Below, one piece after another: positions 51,301 through 58,880 of a DNA stretch of 64,000 nt. How positions within the stretch are numbered: the first letter of the stretch is position 1; every line of letters begins with the position of its first letter. The notes beneath the pieces are model-generated. The model was given only the letters and a program-made list of their open reading frames with translations, had not been told where the DNA came from and did no database searches. A program made the translations under genes and the position numbers. The stretch comes from Sphingomonas sp. URHD0057 (GTDB lineage: Bacteria > Pseudomonadota > Alphaproteobacteria > Sphingomonadales > Sphingomonadaceae). Location of the stretch: positions 517,764-581,763 of the forward strand of contig NZ_KK211162.1 in assembly GCF_000620665.1 (NCBI RefSeq). Direction: 5' to 3'.

Positions 51301-51658
51301 TTACGGTCAGCTCGACGGAAGCGCGAGCTACGAGTTCATGAAGGGCGTTACGGCGTTCGTCGAAGGCATCAATCTGACGGAATCGAAGCGCCGGGCGCAT
51401 ATGCGGCACGTCAACAATGTGACGTTCGTGTCGCCGGGCTTCGCGCGATACTCGGCGGGCGTTCGCTTTGCCTTTGGCGGCGGCCCACCGCCGATGCCCC
51501 CGCCGCCTCCGCCTCCGCCACTGCCTCCACCGCCACCGCCTGCGCCTCCGGCGACCCAGACGTGCCCGGACGGTTCGGTGATCCTGGCGGCGGACGCCTG
51601 CCCGGCACCACCGCCGCCACCGCCACCGCCGCCGCCGGCTCCAGAACGCGGGGGCTGA
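48398..51658 (+). CDS. TonB-dependent receptor, Xanthomonas/Caulobacter sugar type, with polyproline tail
   Basis: I choose ATG 48398 because GGGGAGAGA precedes it and upstream starts fall at or before the predicted transcript start. The 1086-residue protein has a signal peptide (MVGGSVVAFVPGLAQAQ). The plug has the hallmark IVITGIRASLRQSQDIKRN, DAISAEEMGKFPDTNLAESL and GSFVTVRGFGPEYNLVLLNG. The barrel ends YSAGVRFAF. A 60-residue tail follows, with two long Pro runs separated by a CPDGSVILAADACP module. This receptor class imports plant or microbial carbohydrates. Its operator matches that of the GH3 gene. Confidence 0.94.
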   Translation: MAALHKRALYRLMVGGSVVAFVPGLAQAQTAGPPAPPVDQAQQTEEQRPTTANTTTADAPPGVTGNDIVITGIRASLRQSQDIKRNAQGVVDAISAEEMGKFPDTNLAESLQRITGVSIDRSNGEGSFVTVRGFGPEYNLVLLNGREMPTSSLSNNGAEAPNSRAFDFGNLASEGIAAVEVYKSGRVTLPTGGIGSTINILTPRPLDRPGMRGSLSARAVLDTSQNGHNDITPEFSGIFSDTFADNRVGILVTGSYQRRKSSTNQANVGWRDGYLGSENNWGSLPNNDQQVNRPGPTDVYQVQQNASYDLNDIDRRRINGQAVLQFRPLDNLTGTLDYTYSQNKVEIRNSNVGVWFNFGDVSSEWTDGPVAGPIIYSENFAPPDPGCTAPSPPTPNACNIGKDLSYSGSLTANRTVNKSLGGNLAWDGFNRLHLELDAHHSTAESKPTNKFGSNMSVGNAVFGIANQNINYENDLPIINVTMAPGVDELDPANITPTGNAFRTAYFKDRIDQGQLKGNWDFDGSFLDSVDFGVSYVDSKIRSAFGVLQNDTWGGAGPASDIPDDIFTLQTLPDKFPGLSGHNDPAMIQSFYSFDFERMVGLINGLYGTCTHPLTGKPTGDGCLAQFSTDRRITEKTLAPYLQANMVFDLFQRPSHLRAGVRYERTKINSSALVPVPIGTQWVAANEFNLIPGPDSTFTTLKGEYHEWLPAVDFDVEPIHNVKLRASYSHTITRSDYQSMQGGLTLGNLFRVGGGDGNQGNPNLLPYKSKNIDLSAEWYYGALSYLSVGYFHKDVSNYISNTRVDQTAFDLHTPVGGPRYNAAIAAGAVTPEDIRAYIALHYPSTVIISGTQTLIQSLPEDPLLNFQVVTPTNSDQKAKIDGWEFNVQHSFWNTGFGAILNYTIVNGSAKFNNALPASVFQFALAGLSDSANAVVFYDKGGIQARLAYNWRDKFLSDSGLGRNPTYTEAYGQLDGSASYEFMKGVTAFVEGINLTESKRRAHMRHVNNVTFVSPGFARYSAGVRFAFGGGPPPMPPPPPPPPLPPPPPPAPPATQTCPDGSVILAADACPAPPPPPPPPPPAPERGG

Positions 51659-51680
51659 GGTTTAACTTTCGTCTCTCCCA

Positions 51681-51719
51681 TGCCAGGGTGTTTGCCTCCC
51701 TTTCGTAAGCACTCTGGCA
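51681..51719 (+). repeat. Stem-loop between the receptor and the first halogenase
   Basis: TGCCAGGGTG (51681-51690) pairs with 51710-51719 with one mismatch across a 19-base loop. It lies 23 bases after the receptor stop. It may attenuate or stabilise the transcript so that the receptor is made in excess over the following genes. Confidence 0.5.
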
Positions 51720-51768
51720 AGGGAAGGGACGAGAGCTCTAGGATGTCGGACAGCCCGGAGGTTTACCG

Positions 51769-53313
51769 ATGACTCGCGTCGTCATCGTGGGCGGCGGCAC
51801 GGCCGGTTGGCTCTCGGCTTGCCTGCTCGCCGCCAAGGCCGGGAAGGGTGCCTCCGGAGCCCTGTCGATCACGCTCATCGAAGCGCCCAACATCCCGACC
51901 ATCGGCGTTGGCGAAGGGACTTGGCCGACGATGCGCGCGACGCTTTCCGGTATCGGCCTCGACGAGGATGACGTGCTCGCGTCGTGCGATGCCGCGTTCA
52001 AGCAAGGCTCGCGGTTCGATCGCTGGGTGACGGGCGACGAGGATGACTTTTACTACCACCCGTTCACGCCGCCGGCCGACGGTGACGCGCTCGACCTGGT
52101 CAGCGCGTGGCGCGAGCTCGCGCCGGGAGCTCCGTTCGCTTTTGCGGTCTCGTCGCAACCGGCGATCTGCCAGGCCCGGCTGGCGCCGCGCCAACGGACG
52201 ATGCCGCCTTACGCCGGGGCGTTGAACTACGCCTACCACCTCGACGCGGCGAAGCTGGCCGCGCGGCTGTCGCGGCACGCCGTCGAGCAATTGGCGGTCA
52301 CCCACCTTCGCGATGAAGTGGTCGACGTCGATGCCCGGGCGGATGGGTTCATCGAGGCGGTCCGGACCCGCGGCGGCGAGCGGATCGAGGGCGACTTGTT
52401 CATCGATTGCTCGGGCCATGCCGCGCTGTTGATCGGCAAGCATTTCGGTGTCGAGTGGATCGATCGCGGAGCGATCCTGGCCAACGACCGCGCGCTCGCC
52501 GCGCAGGTACCGGTCGCAGAAGATTCGCCGATCGAATCGCAGACCATCGGCACGGCGCACGAAGCCGGCTGGCTGTGGGACATCGGGCTGCCGACGCGGC
52601 GCGGGATCGGCTGCGTCTATTCCTCGCGCTTCCTCGACGACGAGCGGGCGCACGAAATCCTGCGCGATTATGTCGCGGGTGCGGTCAGCGAAGAAGCGGC
52701 GCAGGCGCTGAACCCGCGCGCGTTGTCCTTCCCGACCGGCCATCGCGCGGAATTCTGGCGCGGCAATTGCGTGGCCATCGGGCTCAGCGCCGGTTTCATC
52801 GAGCCGCTCGAAGCTTCCGCGATCGTGATGATCGAGCTGTCGATGAACGCGCTGGTCGACAATTTCCCGGCGAGGCAGGAGACGATGCCGATCCACGCCG
52901 CGCGCTTCAACGAGCTGTTCCGCACCCGCTGGGACCGCGTCGTCGAGTTCCTGAAGCTGCATTATCTGCTGAGCCGGCGCGACGAGCCTTACTGGCGCGC
53001 ACAGCGCGATCCGGAGACCGTTCCGCCGCGCCTCGCCGATCTGATCCTGCTGTGGCGCGACCAGCCGCCGTCGGCTTACGATCTGCCGCTCGCCAATGAG
53101 ATCTTCCCGGCGGCGAGCTACCAATATGTCTATTACGGGATGGGCGGCGCCGTTCCAGGCGCGCTTCCGGAGGTCGGCGCGGCAATGCGCCGCCAGTTCG
53201 AGCAAGTTCGCCAGCGGGCGCGCGGGCTGCTAACCGCGCTTCCGCCCAACCGCGCACTGCTGAACGCCGCGGCGCGGGCCGCCGCAAGTCCGGAGAAAGC
53301 CATCCAGGGATGA
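51769..53313 (+). CDS. Flavin-dependent tryptophan-halogenase family protein (cassette copy 1)
   Basis: The 514-residue protein has a GGAGG site before ATG. The FAD motif is [20 protein letters not shown], the catalytic Lys equivalent is K78 in [14 protein letters not shown], and the W-x-W-x-I region is [15 protein letters not shown], which lacks the Pro. The Glu segment is [14 protein letters not shown]. It is the most diverged of the three halogenases here. It opens a tightly overlapped set with SapC, the cupin-like protein and another halogenase, an arrangement found next to sugar TonB receptors in Caulobacter and Xanthomonas relatives. Substrate is unknown. Confidence 0.9.
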   Translation: MTRVVIVGGGTAGWLSACLLAAKAGKGASGALSITLIEAPNIPTIGVGEGTWPTMRATLSGIGLDEDDVLASCDAAFKQGSRFDRWVTGDEDDFYYHPFTPPADGDALDLVSAWRELAPGAPFAFAVSSQPAICQARLAPRQRTMPPYAGALNYAYHLDAAKLAARLSRHAVEQLAVTHLRDEVVDVDARADGFIEAVRTRGGERIEGDLFIDCSGHAALLIGKHFGVEWIDRGAILANDRALAAQVPVAEDSPIESQTIGTAHEAGWLWDIGLPTRRGIGCVYSSRFLDDERAHEILRDYVAGAVSEEAAQALNPRALSFPTGHRAEFWRGNCVAIGLSAGFIEPLEASAIVMIELSMNALVDNFPARQETMPIHAARFNELFRTRWDRVVEFLKLHYLLSRRDEPYWRAQRDPETVPPRLADLILLWRDQPPSAYDLPLANEIFPAASYQYVYYGMGGAVPGALPEVGAAMRRQFEQVRQRARGLLTALPPNRALLNAAARAAASPEKAIQG

Positions 53314-54029
53314 GTAGCCACGTTGTTCTCGACAGCCGCGCCCACCGCGACCTTCGCATCCGCGGCGGCGCCGCGGCCGAGCTCGGCGACGCAGTCATGG
53401 CGTGCATCACGGTGCCGAGCGAGTTCCGCCGGGTGCAGAACGAATTTCCGATCCTGTTCCGCCGCGATCTCGACAGCGGGCACTTTTCGGCGCTGGCGCT
53501 GTTCGGCTTCGAGAATGGCGAGAATCTGTTCCTGAATGACGGCCGCTGGGATGCCCGCTACCGTCCGCTGGCGCTCTCGATCCAGCCGTTTCTGATCGGT
53601 CGGGCGCAGGACGAAGGCGCATCCGAAGTTCACGTGGACCTCGAGCATAAGCGTATCGCCGGCGCCGACGAGGAGGGGCTTCGCCCATTCGACGAAGATG
53701 GACGCCCGACACCCTATCTCGAAAGCATCATCACGGGACTTGATCAGCTCGATCAGGGATATCGGTCGAGCGCCGATTTCTTTGCCGCGCTCGAACGCTA
53801 CGAATTGCTCGAGCCATTCTCGTTCGACGTCGAGCTGCGCGACGGCTCGAGCCACCGTCTGGTCGGCTATCATCTGATCGACGAGGAGAAACTTCGCGCG
53901 CTCGAGCCCGGCGCGCTCGCCGAGCTTCATTCGGCCGATTATCTGATGCCGATCTTCATGGCGCTGGCGTCGCTGTCCAATCTCGCCGCGCTGGTCGAGC
54001 GGAAGAACCGCAGGCTCGGCGATGGCTGA
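53310..54029 (+). CDS. SapC family protein
   Basis: The 239-residue protein overlaps the halogenase by ATGA. It matches SapC-like proteins: [55 protein letters not shown] and [26 protein letters not shown] at the end. SapC was first noted among Campylobacter S-layer-associated genes, but here it belongs to the halogenase/cupin cassette near sugar receptors, where its role is unknown. It has no signal peptide, so it is probably cytoplasmic. Confidence 0.9.
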   Translation: MSSHVVLDSRAHRDLRIRGGAAAELGDAVMACITVPSEFRRVQNEFPILFRRDLDSGHFSALALFGFENGENLFLNDGRWDARYRPLALSIQPFLIGRAQDEGASEVHVDLEHKRIAGADEEGLRPFDEDGRPTPYLESIITGLDQLDQGYRSSADFFAALERYELLEPFSFDVELRDGSSHRLVGYHLIDEEKLRALEPGALAELHSADYLMPIFMALASLSNLAALVERKNRRLGDG

Positions 54030-55050
54030 CGCGGCGGCGTCCACGGCCGAACCACTGCGGCACGTCGCGGAAGAACGCGTGCCGCCTGACGAGATCGATG
54101 CGCGCCTCAAGCAAGCCGACGCGCCGTTCGTAGTGCGTGGCCTCATCGCCGACTGGCCCTTGGTCAAAGCGGGATTGGAGAGCGCGGCGGCGGCCCGCGC
54201 TTATCTGCTCGGCCACCAACGCGACCGTGCATTCACCGTGAACATTGGCGAACCGGGCAGCGGCGACCGCTTATTCTACGACGAAGCGATGGGCATGAAC
54301 TTCCGCACAGGGCGTGCCGCGCTGGCCGAGATTTTCGCCGGGATCGACGCCAATGAGGGCAAGCGCGACGCCCCGGCGATCTATCTCTCCTCAATCGACG
54401 TCGAAGGGTATTTCGACGGTCTCCACGAGGCGAACCATCTTGACCTCGGCGACCGTCAGCCGATCGAGAGTATCTGGATCGGAACGCAAACCCGGGTCGC
54501 CGCGCACAATGACTTTCCGAACAACCTCGCCTGTTGCGCGGTCGGCCGGCGGCGTTTCACATTGTTTCCGCCCGACCAATTCCCGAATCTCTACGTCGGA
54601 CCGGTCGACTTCACCCCGGCGGGTAGGCCGGTCAGCATGGTCGACCTGCGCAAGCCCGATTTCGACGCTTTCCCATGCTTTCGCGAGGCTCTGAAAACGG
54701 CGCAGGCTGCCGAACTCGAGCCCGGCGACGCGATCTTCATCCCATCGATGTGGTGGCACCACGTCGAAGCGCTCGCCTCGTTCAACGTGCTGGTCAATTA
54801 TTGGTGGCGCGACACGCCGCGCTTCCTCGCCCAGCCGCAGGACGCGCTCAACCATGCCTTGCTTGCGATCCGCGACTTACCCGAGGATGAGAAGAAATTG
54901 TGGGGGCAGATGTTTGACTATTACGTGTTCGGCGATCCCGCGGCGGCGGCTGCCCATATTCCGGAAAAAGCGCGCGGCATTCTGGCCCCGCTCGATGCCG
55001 AGCAGGCCGGGCGGATCCGGGCCAATCTGTTGAGAAGCCTGTCGCGGTGA
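54022..55050 (+). CDS. Cupin-like (JmjC/FIH-type) domain protein
   Basis: The 342-residue protein begins eight bases inside the sapC end. It has a cupin_8 / JmjC-like core with an H-x-D pair (TRVAAHNDFPNNLACC), ELEPGDAIFIPSMWWHHVEAL with the distal His, and VVRGLIADWPLVK near the N-terminus. Such proteins are Fe(II)/2-oxoglutarate oxygenase relatives, often hydroxylases. In this cassette type (called Pass1-related in other genomes) the substrate is unknown. It overlaps the next halogenase by GTGA. Confidence 0.88.
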   Translation: MADAAASTAEPLRHVAEERVPPDEIDARLKQADAPFVVRGLIADWPLVKAGLESAAAARAYLLGHQRDRAFTVNIGEPGSGDRLFYDEAMGMNFRTGRAALAEIFAGIDANEGKRDAPAIYLSSIDVEGYFDGLHEANHLDLGDRQPIESIWIGTQTRVAAHNDFPNNLACCAVGRRRFTLFPPDQFPNLYVGPVDFTPAGRPVSMVDLRKPDFDAFPCFREALKTAQAAELEPGDAIFIPSMWWHHVEALASFNVLVNYWWRDTPRFLAQPQDALNHALLAIRDLPEDEKKLWGQMFDYYVFGDPAAAAAHIPEKARGILAPLDAEQAGRIRANLLRSLSR

Positions 55051-56546
55051 CCGATTGGCCGCTGAAGCGCATCGTGATCGCGGGCGGCGGCACCGCCGGG
55101 TGGATGACGGCCGCCGCGATCGCCAAAACGCTTGGGCATGCGGTCGAGCTGACGCTGATCGAATCCGACCTGATCGGGACCATCGGCGTCGGCGAAAGCA
55201 CGATCCCGCCGCTCGTCACCTACAATCGGCTGCTCGGCATCAATGAAGCCGATTTCATGCGCGCCACCCAGGCGACGTTCAAACTCGGCATCGGGTTCGA
55301 AAATTGGAAGGAGATCGGCCATCGCTACTTCCACAGCTTCGGGTCGACCGGGAAGGATCATTGGAGCGCGGGCTTCCAGCATTTCTGGCTGAACGGGCTC
55401 GAGCGCGGCCACGACGAGCCCTATGACGATTATTGCCTGGAGCTTTCCGCAGCTTACGCCGGCAAGTTCGCGCATTTGCCCGACGACCGCATGAACTACG
55501 CCTATCAGCTCGATTCGACGCTCTATGCGAAGTTCCTGCGCGCGATGGCGGAAGGTGAGGGCACGAAGCGGATCGAGGGCAAGATCGCCGAAGTGGAGCT
55601 GGAGCCGACGAGCGGAGACATCGCGGCGCTAAAGCTCGAATCCGGACAGCGCATCGAAGGTGACCTGTTCATCGATTGCACCGGCTTCCGGGCGCTGCTG
55701 ATCGACGGCACGCTCGGCTCGCAGTTCGAGGATTGGACTCATTGGCTTCCCAACGACAGCGCGATTGCGATCCAGACTCGCTCGGTTCGTCCGGCGCCCC
55801 CCTACACGCTGGCGATCGCTCACGATTCGGGCTGGCGCTGGCGGATCCCGCTGCAACACCGGACCGGCAACGGGATCGTCTTTTGCAGCCGTTACATGGA
55901 CAAGGACGCCGCGCTCGAGCGGCTGCTCGGCGAGATTGAAGGCGACACGCTGACCCAGCCCAACGTGCTCCGATTCAAGGCTGGCGTCCGACCGCGGCAG
56001 TGGGTCAAGAATTGCGTCGCGGTCGGTCTGTCGAGCGGGTTCATGGAACCGCTGGAATCGACCAGCATCCACTTGATCCAGCGCGCCGTTCTGCGCCTCA
56101 TCCGAATGCTTCCGCTCGCCGAGGTCAGCGAGCGCGACATATTGGAGTTCAACGATCAGATGCTTCAGGACTATCTGCAAATCCGCGACTTCCTGATCCT
56201 TCATTATAAAGCCACCGACCGGCGCGACAGCGAGTTCTGGCGCTATTGCGCAGAGATGGAGGTCCCCGACAGCCTGACGCAGAAAATCGAGCTGTTCCGC
56301 GAAACCGGCCGGGTGTTCCGCCGCAACGAAGAATTGTTCGCCGAGAACAGTTGGGTGCAGGTGATGATGGGGCAGGGGATCATGCCCAGGTCCTATCATC
56401 CGATCGCAACCAAGCTTAGCGATGTCGAGATGACCAAGCTGTTGTCGACCATTCGCGACAATGTCGCGCAGACCGTCGCCGGACTGCCCGACCATCCGGC
56501 CTATGTTGCCCGCTATTGCGGCGCGGCGAGCGCAAGCGCGGCGTAA
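55047..56546 (+). CDS. Flavin-dependent tryptophan-halogenase family protein (cassette copy 2)
   Basis: The 499-residue protein starts at GTG within the cupin stop. GGGTAGWMTAAAIAK binds FAD, the catalytic Lys is K79 in ATQATFKLGIGFENW, and the complete W-x-W-x-I-P motif appears as GWRWRIPLQHRTGNG. FMEPLESTSIHLIQ holds the Glu. It is clearly closer to the solitary halogenase at 24959 than to its neighbour at 51769. Relatives such as BrvH and the Xanthomonas Xcc enzymes halogenate indole-like test compounds and also occur near TonB receptors. Confidence 0.9.
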   Translation: MTDWPLKRIVIAGGGTAGWMTAAAIAKTLGHAVELTLIESDLIGTIGVGESTIPPLVTYNRLLGINEADFMRATQATFKLGIGFENWKEIGHRYFHSFGSTGKDHWSAGFQHFWLNGLERGHDEPYDDYCLELSAAYAGKFAHLPDDRMNYAYQLDSTLYAKFLRAMAEGEGTKRIEGKIAEVELEPTSGDIAALKLESGQRIEGDLFIDCTGFRALLIDGTLGSQFEDWTHWLPNDSAIAIQTRSVRPAPPYTLAIAHDSGWRWRIPLQHRTGNGIVFCSRYMDKDAALERLLGEIEGDTLTQPNVLRFKAGVRPRQWVKNCVAVGLSSGFMEPLESTSIHLIQRAVLRLIRMLPLAEVSERDILEFNDQMLQDYLQIRDFLILHYKATDRRDSEFWRYCAEMEVPDSLTQKIELFRETGRVFRRNEELFAENSWVQVMMGQGIMPRSYHPIATKLSDVEMTKLLSTIRDNVAQTVAGLPDHPAYVARYCGAASASAA

Positions 56547-56551
56547 CGGCC

Positions 56552-57646
56552 ATGGCGGACGATAATCCCGGCGCCCGGCCGCGCGGCCGCCGCCGCCAGG
56601 CGGTGACCATCAAGCATGTGGCGGCCGATGCAGGGGTATCGCTGCAGACGGTCAGCCGGGTGATCAACGACGGCGCCAACGTCAGCCCCGAAATGAAGAC
56701 GCGGGTGCAGTCGTCGATCGACAAGCTCGGCTACGTGCCGTCGATCGCGGCGCAGCGGATGAGCGGCTCGCGATCCTATTTGATCCTGGCGCTCAACGAC
56801 CGCGACCGCACCATCGCCGACTGGAGCTCGCGCCAGGGCGTCGACTGGGTCGACCAGATGCTGCTCGGCGGAATGCTGAAGTGCGCCGAGCTCGGCTACC
56901 GGATGATGATCGAGCTCGTCGATACGCATAACGACCATGTCGAGCGCGAGCTTCGGGCGACGATCGCCGCGCTTCAGCCCGACGGCGTGATCTTGACGCC
57001 GCCGCACTCGGACAATCCATTGATTACGCGGCTGCTCGACGACCAGCACATCCCGTTTGCGCGGATCGGCTCGATCGCTGCGGGACCGGGCATCCGGATG
57101 ACGATGGACGACGAGCGCGCGGCCCGCCTCGCGACCGAGCATTTGATCGAGCTTGGCCACAGGCGCATCGGCTTTGTCAGCGGCTCCGGCGAATATTCGC
57201 TGAGCCAGTGGCGCGTCGACGGCTGGAAGGCGGCGATGGCCGCCGCCGGGCTCAATATCCGCGACCTGCTGGCGGAAGGCGATTTCAGCTTCGCTTCAGG
57301 CGAGCGAGCGGCGCGCCATTTGCTGGGCCTCCGTGACCCGGTCACTGCGATCATCGCGAGCAACGACCAGATGGCCCTGGCGGCGCTGGATGTCGCGCGC
57401 GAACAGGGGCTGTCGGTGCCGGCCGATCTTTCGATCATCAGCTTCGATGACACGCCGATCGTGCATTTCGCCGTCCCCACCCTGACCGCGATCGACCAGC
57501 CGATCGCCGCAACCGCTTCGCGCGCCGTCGAGCTGATCATCGATGCCCAGCGCGGCACCGATCTGCCCGACCAGCCGGTGGTGATCCCGGCGGCGCTGGT
57601 GCGGCGGCAGTCGACGGGGCCAGCGCCCAACCCATCTCCGCGGTGA
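56552..57646 (+). CDS. LacI family transcriptional repressor
   Basis: ATG 56552 gives 364 residues. The LacI helix-turn-helix is TIKHVAADAGVSLQTVSRVIND, followed by the hinge helix near KLGYVPSIAAQRMSG. The sugar-binding periplasmic-binding-protein-like core follows (LTPPHSDNPLITRLLD, ELGHRRIGFVSGSGEYSLSQWR, ITAIIASNDQMALA-type, LSIISFDDTPI). It lies in the cassette and almost certainly binds the AACGTTCAC-type palindromes before the TonB receptor and the GH3 gene. The inducer is probably a beta-glucoside or its breakdown product. Confidence 0.93.
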   Translation: MADDNPGARPRGRRRQAVTIKHVAADAGVSLQTVSRVINDGANVSPEMKTRVQSSIDKLGYVPSIAAQRMSGSRSYLILALNDRDRTIADWSSRQGVDWVDQMLLGGMLKCAELGYRMMIELVDTHNDHVERELRATIAALQPDGVILTPPHSDNPLITRLLDDQHIPFARIGSIAAGPGIRMTMDDERAARLATEHLIELGHRRIGFVSGSGEYSLSQWRVDGWKAAMAAAGLNIRDLLAEGDFSFASGERAARHLLGLRDPVTAIIASNDQMALAALDVAREQGLSVPADLSIISFDDTPIVHFAVPTLTAIDQPIAATASRAVELIIDAQRGTDLPDQPVVIPAALVRRQSTGPAPNPSPR

Positions 57647-58809
57647 GAGCCGACCCGCGGCCGGAAACGGGTTCGCGATTCCTGTGGTTGTTTGCGCTGG
57701 CCTGGGCGGGAGGGTCGGTCGCTTACGTCCCGTTCCTGACCATCCTCCTGCCGCTTCGGGTGGTTGGAATCGCGGGCGCCGACAGTGTCCGGGTGCTCGG
57801 CCTGATCACCTTCTTCGGCGCGGTTGCGGCGAGCGTCGGCAACATCCTGTTTGGATGGCTCAGCGACCGCAGCTCGGATCGCCGGCCGTGGGTTGCCGCC
57901 GGGCTGCTCATCAGCCTGACCTTGCTGGTCCTGGTACCGCTCGGCCGCGAGCCGGTGTCGATCATCGCCTTGGTCGTCTGTTGGCAGCTGGCGCTCAACA
58001 TGATGCTCGGCCCGCTCTCCGCCTGGGCGGCCGACCGGGTGCCGCGGCACAAGACCGGATTCCTCGGCGGTTTGATGGCCCTGTCACCGGCGCTCGGTGC
58101 TTTGTCGGGCGTGATCGCGACCGTGCCTGGCCTCGCCAACGCCAACCAGCGGCTGTGGCTGGTCGCGGCGATGGTCGCAGCATGCGTCACGCCGGTGATC
58201 TTGCTCGTCGGGAGGGCGCCGGAACCGCCCCGCGACCGGGAGCAGGGGCCGCCGCGGCGCTTCGCGGCGCGGATGTGGCTGGCGCGGTTGCTCGTGCAGA
58301 TCGCCGAAGCGGCGCTGTTCGCTTATCTGCTGATCTACTTCCGGACGCTCGATCCAGGGGTCGATGAAAGCAGCATCGCCCGGCTGTTCGGCGCGGTGCT
58401 CGTGGCCGCGCTGCCGATCGCCATCCTGGTCGGCCGGCGCGCGGATCTCAGCGCTCGTCCGGCACGACCGCTGGCGATTTGCGCCTGCGCCTCGGCGACG
58501 GGGCTCGTGGCGATGTCTGCCGCCGCCAACGTCAACCAGGCTGTGGCTGCTTATGTCCTGTTCGGGCTGGCGACGACGGTCTTCCTGTCGCTCCACAGCG
58601 GCCTGACGCTGCGCGTATTGCCCGACCCTCGGCACCGCGGCCGCGATCTCGGCATCTTCAACCTCACCAACACCGTCCCCTCGCTGATCATGCCGTGGCT
58701 GACGATCGCGATCGTGCCCGCGCGGGGTTTTGCCGGCCTGTTCGTGGTGCTCGCCGTTCTCGCGGCGGCCGCCGCGGCGCTGCTGTTCACGCTGAAGCGG
58801 TTGGACTGA
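57643..58809 (+). CDS. MFS transporter, probably for a sugar
   Basis: The 388-residue protein starts at GTG within the lacI stop. About 11-12 hydrophobic segments are visible, with the MFS motif A in GWLSDRSSDRRPW after helix 2 and a second half beginning after a polar loop (APEPPRDREQGPPRRF). The position between the LacI regulator and GH3 enzyme suggests it carries the sugar released in the periplasm across the inner membrane. No close experimentally known transporter can be named from sequence alone. Confidence 0.85.
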   Translation: MRADPRPETGSRFLWLFALAWAGGSVAYVPFLTILLPLRVVGIAGADSVRVLGLITFFGAVAASVGNILFGWLSDRSSDRRPWVAAGLLISLTLLVLVPLGREPVSIIALVVCWQLALNMMLGPLSAWAADRVPRHKTGFLGGLMALSPALGALSGVIATVPGLANANQRLWLVAAMVAACVTPVILLVGRAPEPPRDREQGPPRRFAARMWLARLLVQIAEAALFAYLLIYFRTLDPGVDESSIARLFGAVLVAALPIAILVGRRADLSARPARPLAICACASATGLVAMSAAANVNQAVAAYVLFGLATTVFLSLHSGLTLRVLPDPRHRGRDLGIFNLTNTVPSLIMPWLTIAIVPARGFAGLFVVLAVLAAAAAALLFTLKRLD

Positions 58810-58848
58810 GCCTTGCTTTCGCGGCATTCCCGTGCGATTCCTCTCTTT

Positions 58849-58860
58849 GATAACGTTCAC
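58849..58860. promoter_or_regulatory. LacI-type operator before the GH3 gene
   Basis: GATAACGTTCAC differs at two of 12 positions from the perfect palindrome GTGAACGTTCAC before the TonB receptor and shares the core AACGTTCAC. It ends 20 bases before the GH3 ATG. Confidence 0.65.
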
Positions 58861-58880
58861 AAGCGGGTGAGGGGACAGCG

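Noticed and set aside
51482-51655. Repetitive CCG/CCT tract considered as a tandem repeat or CRISPR-like array
   Set aside because: It is in frame, encodes the polyproline tail of the receptor, and has no regular repeat-spacer structure.
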